64,000 nucleotides of DNA from Stenotrophomonas maltophilia (GCA_009912235.1 WNDS01000003.1:372001-436000); one strand, 5' to 3'. Counted from the first letter of the stretch, positions 41,769-52,013 are shown. The notes: a model not told the origin generated them from the sequence alone. Translations and numbers: made by a program.

Positions 41769-44700
41769 TCATGTCGTGGACCGGCGGTTGAACACGCGCT
41801 GCACCACCACGAAGAACAGCGGGATGAAGAACACGCCCAGCACCGTGCCGACCACCATGCCGCCGAGCACGCCGGTACCGATGGCACGCTGCGCGCCGGA
41901 ACCGGCACCGGAGGCGATCGCCAGCGGCAGCACGCCCAGGTCGAAGGCCAGCGAGGTCATGATGATCGGGCGCAGGCGGTCGCGCACCGCATGCATCGTC
42001 GCTTCGATCTGCCCCGCGCCCTTCTCCAGGTTTTCCTTGGCGAATTCCACGATCAGGATCGCGTTCTTGCTGGTCAGGCCCACCGTGGTCAGCATCGCCA
42101 CCTGGAAGTAGATGTCGCGCTCCATGCCACGGAAGGTGTTGGCCAGCACCGCGCCGAGGATGCCCAGCGGTGCCACCAGCAGCACCGAGGTCGGCACACT
42201 CCAGCTTTCATACAGCGCGGCAAGGCACAGGAACACGATCAGCAGCGACAGCGTGTACAGCAGCGGCGTCTGCGAGCCGGCCTGGCGTTCCTGGTAGGGC
42301 AGCGCGGTCCACTCGATCTCGAAGCCCGGCGGCAGGTCCTTGGCCAGGCGCTCGATCTCGGCCATGGCATCGCCGGAGGCAACGCCCGGGGCCGGCTCGC
42401 CCTGGATTTCCATTGCCGACACGCCGTTGTAGCGTTCCAGGCGCGGCGAACCGTAATCCCAGCGCTTGGACGCGAAGGCGCTGAACGGCACCATCTCGCC
42501 CTGCCCGTTCTTCACCGACCACACGTCGAAGTCGTCCGGGTTCATGCGGAACGGAGCATCGGCCATCACGTACACGCGCTTGACGCGGCCACGGTCGATG
42601 AAGTCATCGATGTAGCTGCTGCCCCAGGCCGCGGCCAGCGTGCTGTTGATCGCGCTGGTGGACAGCCCCAGGGCGTTGGCCTTTTCCACGTCCACGTCGA
42701 TGCGTAGCTGCGGGGTATCTTCCTGGCCGTTGGGGCGCACGTTGGCCAGCACCTTACTCTGGCCGGCACCGCCCAGCAGCTGGTTGCGCGCGGCCAGCAA
42801 CGCGTCGTGGCCCTTGCCGCTGTTGTCCTTCAGGAAGAAGGTGAAGCCCGAACCGATACCCGGTTCCGGCATGGCCGGCGGCGGGAAGGCGAAGATGAAG
42901 GCGTCCTTGATCTGGCCCAGCGCGCCCATTGCACGCCCGGTGATCGCCCCCACGCCCTGGTCGGCATTGCGCTCCTTCCAGTCCTTGAGCTTGATGAAGG
43001 ACATGTCCGCATTATGGCCCATGCCGGCGAAGCTGAAGCCCTGCACCGAGAACACCGACTCCACCGCATCGCTCTCGTTCTTCAGGAAGTGCTCTTCCAT
43101 CTTGTACATCGCTTCGAGCGTGCGTTCCTGGGTGGCACCGACCGGGGTCTGTACCAGCGCCATCAGGATGCCCTGGTCTTCATTGGGCAGGAACGAACTG
43201 GGCAGGCGCATGAACAGCAGGCCCATCACCAGCGCCAGCACGGCGAAGATGGACATGAAGCGCCACGGCCGCGACAGGATGCCCTTGACGCCGCGCTGGT
43301 AGCTGTTGCTGGAACGGTCGAAGCTGCGGTTGAACGCATTGAAGAAGCGGCCCGACCAGCCCTTGTGCGCGGTGTGGTGCTCGCCCTTCTTCAGCGGCTT
43401 GAGCATGGTCGCGCACAGCGCCGGGGTCAGCACGATGGCCGCCAGCACTGACAGCGCCATGGCCGACACGATCGTGGCGGAGAACTGGCGGTAGATCACG
43501 CCGGTGGAGCCGCTCATGAAGGCCATCGGCACGAACACCGCCGACAGCACCAGGCCGATGCCCACCAGCGCGCCGGTGATCTGGCTCATCGACTTGCGGG
43601 TGGCTTCCAGCGGCGACAGGCCCTCTTCGGACATGATGCGCTCGACGTTCTCCACCACCACGATGGCATCGTCCACCAGCAGGCCGATGGCCAGCACCAT
43701 GGCGAACATGGTCAGCATGTTCACCGAGAAACCGAGCATGGCCAGGATGCCGAAGGTGCCCAGCAGCACCACGGGCACCGCGATGGTCGGGATCAGGGTC
43801 GCGCGGAAGTTCTGCAGGAACAGGTACATCACCACGAATACCAGCACGATCGCTTCGATCAGGGTCTTGATGACGCCTTTGATCGAGACCTGCACGAACG
43901 GCGTGGTGTCATACGGCACCACCGATTCCAGCCCGGCCGGGAAATTGGCCTTCATGTCCTCCAGCGCGGCGCGCACGCCGTTGGCGGTGTCCAGCGCATT
44001 GGCGCCGGCGGCCAAGGTGATGGCGATACCGGTGGACGGCTTGCCGTTGTAGCGGGTGACGAAGTCGTAGCTTTCCGCGCCCAGCTCGACGCGGGCCACA
44101 TCGCCCAGGCCCAGTTCGCTGCCATCGGTGCCACCGCGCACCAGGATGTTGCGGAACTGTTCCGGGGTCTGCAGGCGGTCCTGCGCGTTGATGGTGGCGT
44201 TGAGCTGCTGGCCCTTCACCGACGGCGCACCGCCCAGCTGGCTAATGGCCACCTGTGCGTTCTGCGCCTTCACTGCGGCGGTCACTTCGTCCACCGACAG
44301 CTTGTAGGTGTGCAGCTTGTTGGGGTCCAGCCAGATGCGCATGGCGTACTTGCCGCCGAACACCTGGATGTTGCCCACGCCCGGCACGCGGCTGAGCGGG
44401 TCGACGATATTGGAGCCGATGTAGTCGGAAATATCGTTGGCGTCCATGCTGCCGTCATTGGACACAAAGCCGATGACCTGCAGGAAGCCGCTGCTGGACT
44501 TGGCCACGTTGATGCCCTGCCGCTGCACTTCCTGCGGCAGCAGCGGCATGGCCAGCTGCAGCTTGTTCTGCACCTGCACCTGGGCGATATCCGGGTTGGT
44601 ACCGCTCTAAAAGGTCAGGGTGATGGTGGCCTGGCCATTGGCCGAGCTGTTGGAGGAGAAGTAGATCAGGCCATCGATGCCCTTCATGTTCTGCTCGATG

Positions 44701-44891
44701 ATCTGGGTCACCGAATCCTCGACCACCTTGGCCGATGCACCCGGGTAGGTCGCGCTGATCTCGACGGCCGGCGGTGCCACTTCCGGGTACATCGAGACCG
44801 ACAGCTTCACCACCGCCAGCGCGCCGGCCAGCATGATGATGATGGCGATCACCCACGCGAAGATGGGTCGATCAATGAAAAAACGTGCCAT
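41769..44891 (-). pseudogene. smeE: RND multidrug efflux transporter, SmeE-like, amber codon at residue 95
   Basis: The N terminus [20 protein letters not shown] and all later RND landmarks are present: paired Asp in [37 protein letters not shown], and the far C-terminal helices. After GQATITLTF a TAG (44607-44609) stands where RND pumps have Glu (TFExGTxPDIAQ). The frame then runs unbroken for 945 residues. Full length would be 1040. As written only a 94-residue fragment is made, unless re-initiation occurs at 44579, which would lack the first helix. A sense codon at this spot would make it a normal AcrB-type pump. Confidence 0.9.
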
Positions 44892-44903
44892 GGGGTTCTC
44901 CGC

Positions 44904-46097
44904 TTACTTCGCGTCGCCAGCCGGCGCGGCCGGCTGTGCGGCAGGCTGGCCGATGGCCGGCTGGGCCGGGGCGGCGCCCTTCTCGGTGGCTTGTACCGGC
45001 ATGCCGGGGCCGATCTTCTGCAGGCCTTCGACGATGACGCGGTCGCCGGCCTGCAGGCCGTCCTCGACCAGCCACTTGTCGCCCAGCGCGCGGCTGACCT
45101 TGACCGGGCGCACGGCCACCTTGTTGTCCTTGTCCACCACCATTGCGCTGGTGTCGCCCTTGGGGTCGCGCGCCACGCCCTGCATCGGCACCAGCAGCGC
45201 ATTGGCGCGCACGCCGCCGCCGATTACCGCGCGCACGTACATGCCCGGCATCAGCACGCCATCGGGGTTGGCCGCCTTCACCCGCAGCGCGAAGCTGCCG
45301 GTGGTCGGGTCCACGCTCACTTCGGAGAACTCCAGGGTGCCCTTGTGCGCGAAGGTGCTGCCGTCTTCCAGCAGCACCGTCACCGGCAGTTCCTTGTTGT
45401 CCTGCAGGCGGCCCTGGGCCAGTTCGCGGCGCAGCTGCAGCAGCTCGGCCGAGGACTGGGTCAGGTCGACGTAGATCGGGTCCAGCTGCTGCGCGGTGGC
45501 CAGCGCCGTGGCCTGGCCGCTGCTGACCAGCGCGCCCTGGGTGACGCTGGACTTGCCGATGCGGCCACTGATCGGCGCGGTGATGCGGGCATAGCCGAGG
45601 GTGACGTTGGCCGCGTCCAGCGAGGCCTTGGCGGCACCGACGTCGGCCTCGGCCTGCTTTTGCGCGGCCACGGCGTTTTCCAGGTCCTGCTTGCTGACCG
45701 CGTCGACCTTGGCCAGTTCGGTGATGCGCGCCGCGCTGAGGCGGGCGGCATTGGCGGTGGCTTTGGCACGGGCCAGCTGGGCGCGGGCGCTGTTGGCCTG
45801 GGCGCGGTAGCTGGCGTCTTCGATCTGGTACAGCGGCTGGCCTTCGGTCACCAGGCCGCCTTCGGTGAACAGCCGCTTGGCCACGATGCCGCTGACCTGC
45901 GGGCGCACTTCGGCCACCAGGAAGGCGTTGGTGCGGCCCGGCAGTTCACGGGTGAGCGCGGCCGTTTTCGGCTTGAGGGTCACCACGGTGACCTGGCCGG
46001 GCCCCTGTTCGGGGGCCTGCTGTTCACCGCCACAGGCGGCCACGGTCGCGGCGATCGCCAGCGACAGCACGAAGGGTCGGATTCGGGTCAGTTGCAT
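44904..46097 (-). CDS. smeD: RND efflux periplasmic adaptor lipoprotein, SmeD-like
   Basis: 397 residues. Signal and lipobox: PFVLSLAIAATVAACGG. The AcrA-type order follows: lipoyl half-motifs (RTNAFLVAEVRPQVSGIVAKRLF; GYARITAPISGRIGKSSVTQG), a helical hairpin rich in Ala/Lys, the beta barrel (GTLEFSEVSVDPTTGSFALR) and the membrane-proximal domain. The tail is Ala/Pro-rich. It is the first gene of the operon, 12 bp ahead of smeE, and reads away from smeT across a 221-bp regulatory gap. Confidence 0.93.
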   Translation of the reverse strand: MQLTRIRPFVLSLAIAATVAACGGEQQAPEQGPGQVTVVTLKPKTAALTRELPGRTNAFLVAEVRPQVSGIVAKRLFTEGGLVTEGQPLYQIEDASYRAQANSARAQLARAKATANAARLSAARITELAKVDAVSKQDLENAVAAQKQAEADVGAAKASLDAANVTLGYARITAPISGRIGKSSVTQGALVSSGQATALATAQQLDPIYVDLTQSSAELLQLRRELAQGRLQDNKELPVTVLLEDGSTFAHKGTLEFSEVSVDPTTGSFALRVKAANPDGVLMPGMYVRAVIGGGVRANALLVPMQGVARDPKGDTSAMVVDKDNKVAVRPVKVSRALGDKWLVEDGLQAGDRVIVEGLQKIGPGMPVQATEKGAAPAQPAIGQPAAQPAAPAGDAK

Positions 46098-46249
46098 GGG
46101 GGCAAGGGCTCGTAGGGGGGAAAGTTCTCAGCGTGCCGTGATACGGAGCCGGCGCGAGCGATGCGCGCACGTTCTTCGCAGATGGCAGCCAACCCCGGCC
46201 AGCACGCAGCCGTCGCCGGCAGCGGGGTTAGCGCGGAGCGTGGGGCGCA

Positions 46250-46289
46250 AATATACATACATGATTGTTTGTTTGTAAACCGGTACAAT
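46250..46289. promoter_or_regulatory. smeT-smeD divergent promoter region with AcrR-like operator
   Basis: TACATACA (46254-46261) and TGTTTGTA (46270-46277) form a 24-bp near-palindrome like the AcrR/SmeT operator type. For smeD on the minus strand, TTTACA (46274-46279) and TATATT (46250-46255) give -35/-10 boxes 18 bp apart, so the operator lies across the promoter. For smeT, TACAAT (46284-46289) is a likely -10. Repressor binding would block both genes. Confidence 0.75.
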
Positions 46290-46318
46290 TCAGCCACGTT
46301 TCACGCCCACTCGTAGCA

Positions 46319-46978
46319 ATGGCCCGCAAGACGAAAGAGGAAACTCAGGCGACCTATGACGGCATCCTTGATGCTGCCGAGGCGTGCTTCCATGAACACG
46401 GGGTGGCCCGTACCACGCTGGAGATGATCGGCGCCCGCGCCGGCTATACCCGCGGCGCGGTCTACTGGCACTTCAAGAACAAGGGCGAGGTGCTGGCCGC
46501 GCTGATGCAGCGGGTGCACCTGCCCTTCATGCAGGACCTGGAGCGCACCTCCACCGAGCTGCGCTCCACGCCGGTGCTGGACCTGCGCTCGGTCATCGTC
46601 ACCTCGCTGGTGGACCTGGCCGAGGACGCACGGCTGCGCAAGACCATGGAGATCATGCTGCGCAGCGATGCGTCCGGCGAGAACAAGCTGCTGGCGGACA
46701 TGCAGCAGGAAGGCTTCCGCGATGGCCAGGAACGGATGACCCGGGCGCTGCACCGCGCCCAGCAGCTGGGCCAGCTGCGCGAGGGCGCCGACCCGCAGAT
46801 CGCCGCGCGCATGCTGCACGCCACGGTACTGGGCGTGATCCACGGCGCGATGGTCGAGCCGGAGATGATGGACCTCAAGCGCGACGGCATGCTGGCCGTG
46901 GACATGACCCTGGCCGCCTACGTGAAGGAAGGCGTGTTCACCCCCGGCGCGATGCCGGAGCGGCTGCCAGAGGCGTAG
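46319..46978 (+). CDS. smeT: TetR-family repressor of the efflux operon, SmeT-like
   Basis: 219 residues. The N-terminal helix-turn-helix reads TTLEMIGARAGYTRGAVYWHFKNKGEVL, typical of AcrR/TtgR/SmeT regulators; the rest is the helical ligand domain. It is divergent from smeD with the operator between them, as in S. maltophilia. SmeT represses smeDEF, and its loss causes multidrug resistance. The gene is intact here although its main target smeE carries a stop codon. ATG at 46319 is preferred to an upstream one inside the operator. Confidence 0.93.
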   Translation: MARKTKEETQATYDGILDAAEACFHEHGVARTTLEMIGARAGYTRGAVYWHFKNKGEVLAALMQRVHLPFMQDLERTSTELRSTPVLDLRSVIVTSLVDLAEDARLRKTMEIMLRSDASGENKLLADMQQEGFRDGQERMTRALHRAQQLGQLREGADPQIAARMLHATVLGVIHGAMVEPEMMDLKRDGMLAVDMTLAAYVKEGVFTPGAMPERLPEA

Positions 46979-47021
46979 CTGGCGGTGGGGGACAGGTTGG
47001 CTGGCCGGTTACCCGCTTGGG

Positions 47022-47057
47022 CGGGACGGCGGGACGGCGGGACGGGGGGACGGGGGG
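47022..47057 (+). repeat. G-rich 8-bp tandem repeat
   Basis: The unit CGGGACGG is repeated three times exactly and once with a C-to-G change, then runs into GGGG and the GTAG of the next repeat. The plus strand offers at least six GGG runs, so a G-quadruplex is possible. It is a likely site of replication slippage. Confidence 0.85.
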
Positions 47058-47144
47058 TAGAGTCGACTGTCAGTCGACTATCGCGCAACTGCGCGGGCAT
47101 TTTTGGTTTGTCGCGAAGAGCAGTCGACTAACAGTCGACTCTAC
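47057..47144. repeat. Inverted pair of SMAG repeats, GTCGACT type
   Basis: GTAGAGTCGACTGTCAGTCG... (47057-47079) and its near-complement (47122-47144, ending CTCTAC) face each other around 42 bp. Each is itself a palindrome (AGTCGACTG/CAGTCGACT). Together they can fold into one large cruciform. Confidence 0.92.
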
Positions 47145-47193
47145 CGGTCATGGCGCATCGGCCGGAATCGCACCAACCGAGCCGCTACGCGCA

Positions 47194-47224
47194 CAAAAAA
47201 AGCCGCCTTTCGGCGGCTTTTCGC
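47194..47224. terminator. Bidirectional terminator after hslU
   Basis: AGCCGCC-TTT-CGGCGGCT with seven A on one side and four T on the other. On the minus strand the T-run follows the stem, 2 bp after the hslU stop. Confidence 0.93.
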
Positions 47225-47225
47225 A

Positions 47226-48602
47226 TTACAAGATGTAGCGGCTCAGGTCCGGGTCCTTCACCAGCTCGCCCAGGTACTTGTCCACGTAGGCGCTGTCGAT
47301 GCTGATGGTCTCGCCATCGCGGTCCGGCGCTTCGTAGCTCAGTGCATCCAGCAGGCGCTCCAGCACGGTGTGCAGGCGGCGGGCACCGATGTTCTCCTGG
47401 CGCTCGTTCACCTGGAAGGCGATCTCGGCCAGCCGGTCCACCGCGTCGGCGGTGAAGCTGACCTTGACGCCTTCGGTGGCCAGCAGCGCTTCGTACTGCT
47501 TGGTCAGCGCGGCCTTCGGTTCGGTCAGGATGCGCACGAAATCATCCTTGCTCAGCGCCCTCAGTTCCACGCGGATCGGGAAACGGCCCTGCAGCTCGGG
47601 AATCAGGTCGCTGGGCTTGGCCAGGTGGAACGCGCCGGAGGCAATGAACAGGATGTGGTCGGTCTTGATCGTGCCGTACTTGGTGGACACGTTGGAACCT
47701 TCCACCAGCGGCAGCAGGTCGCGCTGCACGCCTTCGCTCGAGACATCGCCACCGGATGAGCCTGCGTCGCCACGCTTGGCAACCTTGTCGATCTCATCGA
47801 TGAACACGATGCCATGCTGTTCGCAGGCTTCGATGGCGGCGGTGCGGATGTCGTCCTCGTTGACCAGCTTGCCGGCTTCTTCTTCCACCAGCAGCGGGCG
47901 CGCGGCCTTGATGCTCAGCGTGCGCTTCTGCGCCTTGGCGCTGCCGCCCAGGTTGGCGAACATCGACTTCAGCTGCTGGCCCATTTCCTCCATGCCCGGC
48001 GGGGTCATGATGTCCATGCTGACGTTGGCCGACACTTCCAGTTCGATCTCGCGGTCGTCCAGCTCACCATTGCGCAGCATGCGGCGGAACTTGATGCGGG
48101 TCTCGCTGTCCTGCGCCGACGCTTCGTTGCGCGCCGCTTCCGGGTCGAAACCGATGCCGGTACTGCGGCGCGGCAGCAGCGCGTCGAGGATGCGGTCTTC
48201 GGCACGCTCTTCGGCCTGCGTACGCACGCGCACCTTGGCCTGTTCGCGGTACAGCTTGACCGCGGTATCGGCCAGGTCACGGATGATCTGCTCCACGTCC
48301 TTGCCGACGTAGCCCACTTCGGTGAATCGGGTGGCTTCGACCTTCACGAACGGCGCGTTGGCCAGCGTTGCCAGGCGGCGCGCGATCTCGGTCTTACCGA
48401 CGCCGGTCGGGCCGATCATCAGGATGTTCTTGGGCATCACTTCATTGCGCAGCTCCGGTGCCAGCTGCATGCGGCGCCAGCGGTTGCGCAGGGCAATGGC
48501 CACCGCGCGCTTGGCGTCGTGCTGGCCCACGATGTGCCGATCCAGTTCCTGCACGATCTCGCGCGGGGTCATGGTGGCGGAGGAAACTTCGATCTTCGAC
48601 AT
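47226..48602 (-). CDS. hslU: HslU ATPase of the HslUV protease
   Basis: 458 residues from the ATG at 48602. AAA+ motifs: Walker [16 protein letters not shown], the pore motif in [18 protein letters not shown], Walker [15 protein letters not shown], and sensor/arginine regions in [12 protein letters not shown] and [15 protein letters not shown]. An I-domain lies between about residues 110 and 240. The C-terminal LSRYIL is the tail that docks into HslV. It unfolds substrates for HslV. A SMAG repeat separates the two genes. Confidence 0.97.
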   Translation of the reverse strand: MSKIEVSSATMTPREIVQELDRHIVGQHDAKRAVAIALRNRWRRMQLAPELRNEVMPKNILMIGPTGVGKTEIARRLATLANAPFVKVEATRFTEVGYVGKDVEQIIRDLADTAVKLYREQAKVRVRTQAEERAEDRILDALLPRRSTGIGFDPEAARNEASAQDSETRIKFRRMLRNGELDDREIELEVSANVSMDIMTPPGMEEMGQQLKSMFANLGGSAKAQKRTLSIKAARPLLVEEEAGKLVNEDDIRTAAIEACEQHGIVFIDEIDKVAKRGDAGSSGGDVSSEGVQRDLLPLVEGSNVSTKYGTIKTDHILFIASGAFHLAKPSDLIPELQGRFPIRVELRALSKDDFVRILTEPKAALTKQYEALLATEGVKVSFTADAVDRLAEIAFQVNERQENIGARRLHTVLERLLDALSYEAPDRDGETISIDSAYVDKYLGELVKDPDLSRYIL

Positions 48603-48632
48603 GGATGTGCTCACGAATGCGTTGTCTACGAC

Positions 48633-48678
48633 GCCGGAACCGTTCGGTTCCGGCCGGTAGCGCCGGGCCATGCCCGGC
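48633..48678 (+). repeat. Hairpin and SMAG/REP element within the hslV-hslU gap
   Basis: GCCGGAACC-GTTC-GGTTCCGGC (48633-48654) is followed by GTAGCGCCGGGCCATGCCCG... (48657-48678). Both lie in the 106-bp gap of the operon and would fold in the mRNA, possibly shielding the hslV message or lowering hslU expression. Confidence 0.85.
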
Positions 48679-48708
48679 GAATCTGGACGGTCTGCGACGG
48701 GTTCCCCG

Positions 48709-49260
48709 TCACAGCTCCTCGACCACCACGTTGCGGTTGGTGTAGATGCAGATGTCGCCGGCAATGCCGATCGCTTCGCTGGCGATGGTGCGTGCATCCA
48801 GTTCGGTGTGCGCCATCAGCGCGCGTGCGGCCGACAGTGCGTAGGAGCCGCCGGAACCGATGGCGATGATGCCGTCTTCCGGCTCGATCACATCGCCGGT
48901 GCCGCTGATGATCAGCGAGGTTTCCCTGTCGGCCACTGCCAGCAGGGCTTCGAGCTTGCCCAGGCGGCGTTCGGTACGCCAGTCCTTGGCCAGTTCAACG
49001 GCGGCGCGGGTCAGTTGGTCATGCTTTTCCAGCTTGGCTTCGAACAGTTCGAACAGGGTGAAGGCATCGGCGGCGGCACCGGCGAAGCCGGCCAGCACCT
49101 GGCCGTCGCGACCAAGGCGGCGCACCTTGCGCGCGTTGCCCTTCATCACCGTGTGGCCCAGGGTGACCTGGCCATCGCCGGCAATGGCCACATGCTCGCC
49201 GCGGCGTACGCAGACGATGGTGGTGGCGTGGAAAACGTTGGGGTTCTGACTGGGGTCCAT
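48709..49260 (-). CDS. hslV: HslV peptidase subunit
   Basis: 183 residues. Proteasome-like Ntn hydrolase: [25 protein letters not shown] with the Thr that becomes N-terminal, here preceded by a 12-residue pro-segment ([12 protein letters not shown]) instead of the usual single Met. The Gly-rich [18 protein letters not shown] and [14 protein letters not shown] are also typical. The first gene of hslVU. The longer leader would need processing for activity or a later start, which is a point to check. Confidence 0.96.
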   Translation of the reverse strand: MDPSQNPNVFHATTIVCVRRGEHVAIAGDGQVTLGHTVMKGNARKVRRLGRDGQVLAGFAGAAADAFTLFELFEAKLEKHDQLTRAAVELAKDWRTERRLGKLEALLAVADRETSLIISGTGDVIEPEDGIIAIGSGGSYALSAARALMAHTELDARTIASEAIGIAGDICIYTNRNVVVEEL

Positions 49261-49345
49261 GGAGCCTCCGGGGTGACAGAACCAGAGGTGGGGCCAGCAC
49301 CGCGCCCTTCAAGCCGCCCGCCCCTGCCGGGGGCAGGGCCAGCGT

Positions 49346-50242
49346 TCAGCTTTCTTCGCCCGCCGCCGGCCCCGGCTTGCGTTTCGCACGCGGGTGCGCG
49401 GCATCGTAGACCTTGGCCAGGTGCTGGAAATCCAGGTGGGTGTAGATCTGCGTGGTGGCGATGTCGGCGTGGCCGAGCAGCTCCTGCACGCCGCGCAGAT
49501 CGCCGGAGGATTCCAGGATATGGCTGGCGAAACTGTGCCGCAGCATGTGCGGGTGCACGTGCTTGAACAGGCCCTGGCGCTGCGCCAGCTGGCGGATGCG
49601 GATCTGCACCGCGCGCGGGGTGATGAAGCCGTTGCGCCCGGGAAACACCGGCGCGGCCGGGCCGCCGCCGGTCTCGGCCTGCCAGGCCTGCAGCGCTTCG
49701 CGCGCGGGGCACCCGAACGGGACGCGGCGCTGGCGGTTGCCCTTGCCCAGCACGTTGACCAGCCCGGTGGCGAAATCCAGGTCGCGCCAGGTCAGCGCGC
49801 ACAGCTCGCTCAGGCGCAGCCCGGAGGAATAGAACAGCTCCAGCAGCGCGCGGTCGCGGCGGCCGAGTTCACCTTCCGGCTCCAGTTCCACCAGCTGCAC
49901 GGCCTCGTCGGCATCGAGCACCTGCGGCAGGCGGCGCGGCGCGCGCGGTGCCTTCAACGTGGCGGCCGGGCTGGCCTCGATGCGCCCGTGCTTGAGCAGC
50001 CAGGCATAGAAACTGCGGCAGGCTGACAGGCGGCGCTGCAGGCTCTTGGCAGACAACCCACGGCGGTGTTCATCGGCAATGAACTGGCGCAGCGCATCGG
50101 CGTCGAGCGCCTCGGCGGCCACCCCACGCGGTTCGGCCCACACCGACAGCGCCTCCAGATCGCGGCGGTAGGCGTCGAGCGTGTGCGCCGACATCCGCCG
50201 TTCCACCTGCAGGTGCTGCAGGAAGGCTTGTACCGCGCTCAT
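49346..50242 (-). CDS. xerC: Tyrosine recombinase XerC
   Basis: 298 residues from the ATG at 50242. N-terminal SAM-like domain ([23 protein letters not shown]), then the catalytic set: Arg in [12 protein letters not shown], Lys in [11 protein letters not shown], HxxR in [10 protein letters not shown], His in LLGHADI and the nucleophile Tyr in TQIYTHLD. With XerD it resolves chromosome dimers at dif. It sits at the end of lptM-dapF-DUF484-xerC, the order also found in E. coli (with yigA for DUF484). Confidence 0.96.
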   Translation of the reverse strand: MSAVQAFLQHLQVERRMSAHTLDAYRRDLEALSVWAEPRGVAAEALDADALRQFIADEHRRGLSAKSLQRRLSACRSFYAWLLKHGRIEASPAATLKAPRAPRRLPQVLDADEAVQLVELEPEGELGRRDRALLELFYSSGLRLSELCALTWRDLDFATGLVNVLGKGNRQRRVPFGCPAREALQAWQAETGGGPAAPVFPGRNGFITPRAVQIRIRQLAQRQGLFKHVHPHMLRHSFASHILESSGDLRGVQELLGHADIATTQIYTHLDFQHLAKVYDAAHPRAKRKPGPAAGEES

Positions 50243-50255
50243 CGCCCTGCCCTGC

Positions 50256-50930
50256 TCAGCCGTGGAAGCGGGTGAGGCCGGTGGCCAGCGCATCACCCAT
50301 CATGCGCAGGAACAGCGTGCCCATGCCCGGGTAGAACCGGTTGGCATCATGGCCGCCCACGGCAATCAGGCCCACGCCGGGCAGCGGCAGCAGCGCGGTG
50401 GTCTGCACCTCTTCGCTGCGCGCGCCGTACAGCACGGCGTTCTTTTCCGGCTGCAGGCGGCCACAGATCGGCTCGCCATCCTTCAGGCAATCGCGGAACG
50501 GTGCCAGCCGCGCGTCATCGGCGGCGATCACCTGCAGCCAGTCGGCCTGTTCCAGCCCGGCCACCGGGGTGTGCACCACCAGCCGCACCAGGTCACCGGC
50601 GAAATCTTCCTGCAGCGAGGCGGCCATGGCGCGCAGCGTGTCGGCGGCGTTGTCCTGCTTCATCAACGCCAGGGTCAGCTGGTGCGTACGCACCGCCAAC
50701 CGTTCGTTGATCTGGGCGGTGGCACCCAGGTCGACCAGGCGGCGCGACAGCTCGCGGTTCTTCTCGCGCAGCACTTCCAGCTGGTAGCTGGCCAGCGACG
50801 CGGTCGGGCCGTCGTCGCGTGGCACCACCAGGGTCAGCGCCAGGTCCGGGAACTGCTTGAGGAAACCCGGGTGGCGGCGCAGCCACGCTGCCACCTCATG
50901 GGCACCGAGCTTGTCGGCCGTTTCAGTCAT
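50256..50930 (-). CDS. DUF484 (YigA-like) GAF-fold protein
   Basis: 224 residues from the ATG at 50930, which overlaps the dapF stop (ATGA). It begins with a helical region ([20 protein letters not shown]), a coiled segment, then a GAF-like fold ([50 protein letters not shown]). It is conserved between dapF and xerC in gammaproteobacteria. Its function is unknown. Confidence 0.93.
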   Translation of the reverse strand: MTETADKLGAHEVAAWLRRHPGFLKQFPDLALTLVVPRDDGPTASLASYQLEVLREKNRELSRRLVDLGATAQINERLAVRTHQLTLALMKQDNAADTLRAMAASLQEDFAGDLVRLVVHTPVAGLEQADWLQVIAADDARLAPFRDCLKDGEPICGRLQPEKNAVLYGARSEEVQTTALLPLPGVGLIAVGGHDANRFYPGMGTLFLRMMGDALATGLTRFHG

Positions 50931-51778
50931 GCGATCCACTCCCCTTCGAAGACGAATGCGGTCGGGCCGGACATCACCACCGGCTGGCCATCGCCGGGCC
51001 AGTCGATGCCCAGCTCGCCACCGGGCAGGCTGATGCGGGCCTGGCGCTGCAGGCGGCCGCGCTGCATCAGCGTGACCGCCGCGGCACAGGCGCCACTGCC
51101 GCAGGCCAGGGTTTCACCGGAGCCGCGCTCGTACACGCGCAGCCGCGCATGGCCGGGGTCCATCACCTGCGCGAAACCGACGTTCGCCGACTGCGGGAAC
51201 GAGGCGTGCTGCTGCAGCAGCGGCCCCAGCCGCTCCACCGGTGCGGCGTCGACCAGCCCCACTTCGATGACGGCATGCGGGTTGCCCATCGATACGGCGG
51301 CAAAGCGCACGCTGTCGCCCTGCAGCGGCAGCAGGTATTCCTCGCGCGGGTGCGCGAAGCCGACCAGCGGAATGCGCGCCGGTTCGAACACGGGCACGCC
51401 CATGGTCACCGCGTAGCGGCCATCCCCCAGCACCTCCACCGCATGGGTGGCCAGCGGGCTGTCGATGCTGAAGTGGGCGCCCTGTGCGGCGCCGTCGCGG
51501 ACCAGCCAGGCGGCGATGCAGCGCGCGCCGTTGCCGCACTGTTCGGAATTGGAACCGTCCGCGTTCCAGATGCGGTAGGACGCCACCGAGCCTTCCGCAC
51601 GCGGTAGCTCGATGGTGAGGATCTGGTCACAGCCCACGCCGGTGTGGCGGTCGGCCAGCCGTGCGGCCAGTTCGGCGGTGGGCGGCGCTGAGCCGTCGCG
51701 CAGGTCCAGTACCACGAAGTCGTTACCTGCACCGTGCATCTTGCTGAAACGCACCACTGTGGCGCCTGCCTTACTCAT
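50927..51778 (-). CDS. dapF: Diaminopimelate epimerase
   Basis: 283 residues. The two catalytic cysteines are visible in [14 protein letters not shown] and [15 protein letters not shown], and the N terminus has [15 protein letters not shown]. It interconverts L,L- and meso-diaminopimelate for lysine and peptidoglycan. The start overlaps the lptM end by 8 bp and the stop overlaps DUF484 by 4 bp, so the operon is tight. Confidence 0.97.
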   Translation of the reverse strand: MSKAGATVVRFSKMHGAGNDFVVLDLRDGSAPPTAELAARLADRHTGVGCDQILTIELPRAEGSVASYRIWNADGSNSEQCGNGARCIAAWLVRDGAAQGAHFSIDSPLATHAVEVLGDGRYAVTMGVPVFEPARIPLVGFAHPREEYLLPLQGDSVRFAAVSMGNPHAVIEVGLVDAAPVERLGPLLQQHASFPQSANVGFAQVMDPGHARLRVYERGSGETLACGSGACAAAVTLMQRGRLQRQARISLPGGELGIDWPGDGQPVVMSGPTAFVFEGEWIA

Positions 51779-52013
51779 TCCCGCCGTCCACCTTCTTCAC
51801 CGGGTCGGGCATGGGGGCCGGGTTGCCATCACTGGTGGGCTGGGTAGCCGGCGGGGTCTGTTCATCGGTGGCCGGCGCAGGCACGGCCTGCTCCTGCACT
51901 TCGACCGGCTTCTGCGGCAGCACCAGCGGGTCCTTGTTGCCACAGGCGGCCAGGAACAGCAGCGCGACCGCTGCCAGCGGGATCAGGATTCGATTGCGAT
52001 GGGGGATGCTCAT
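51771..52013 (-). CDS. lptM: Small lipoprotein, LptM (YifL)-like
   Basis: 80 residues from the ATG at 52013. [33 protein letters not shown] gives a lipobox Cys followed by GNKDPLVLP, close to the GxKGPLxxP start of YifL/LptM. The rest is a Pro/Thr-rich tail. LptM assists LptD disulfide maturation in the LPS translocon. The position ahead of dapF is as in E. coli. Short length limits certainty. Confidence 0.85.
   Translation of the reverse strand: MSIPHRNRILIPLAAVALLFLAACGNKDPLVLPQKPVEVQEQAVPAPATDEQTPPATQPTSDGNPAPMPDPVKKVDGGNE

Noticed and set aside
32094..44609. Amber codon reassignment as an explanation of three internal TAG codons
   Set aside because: Several intact genes here end in TAG immediately before non-coding DNA, and no suppressor tRNA is in the window.
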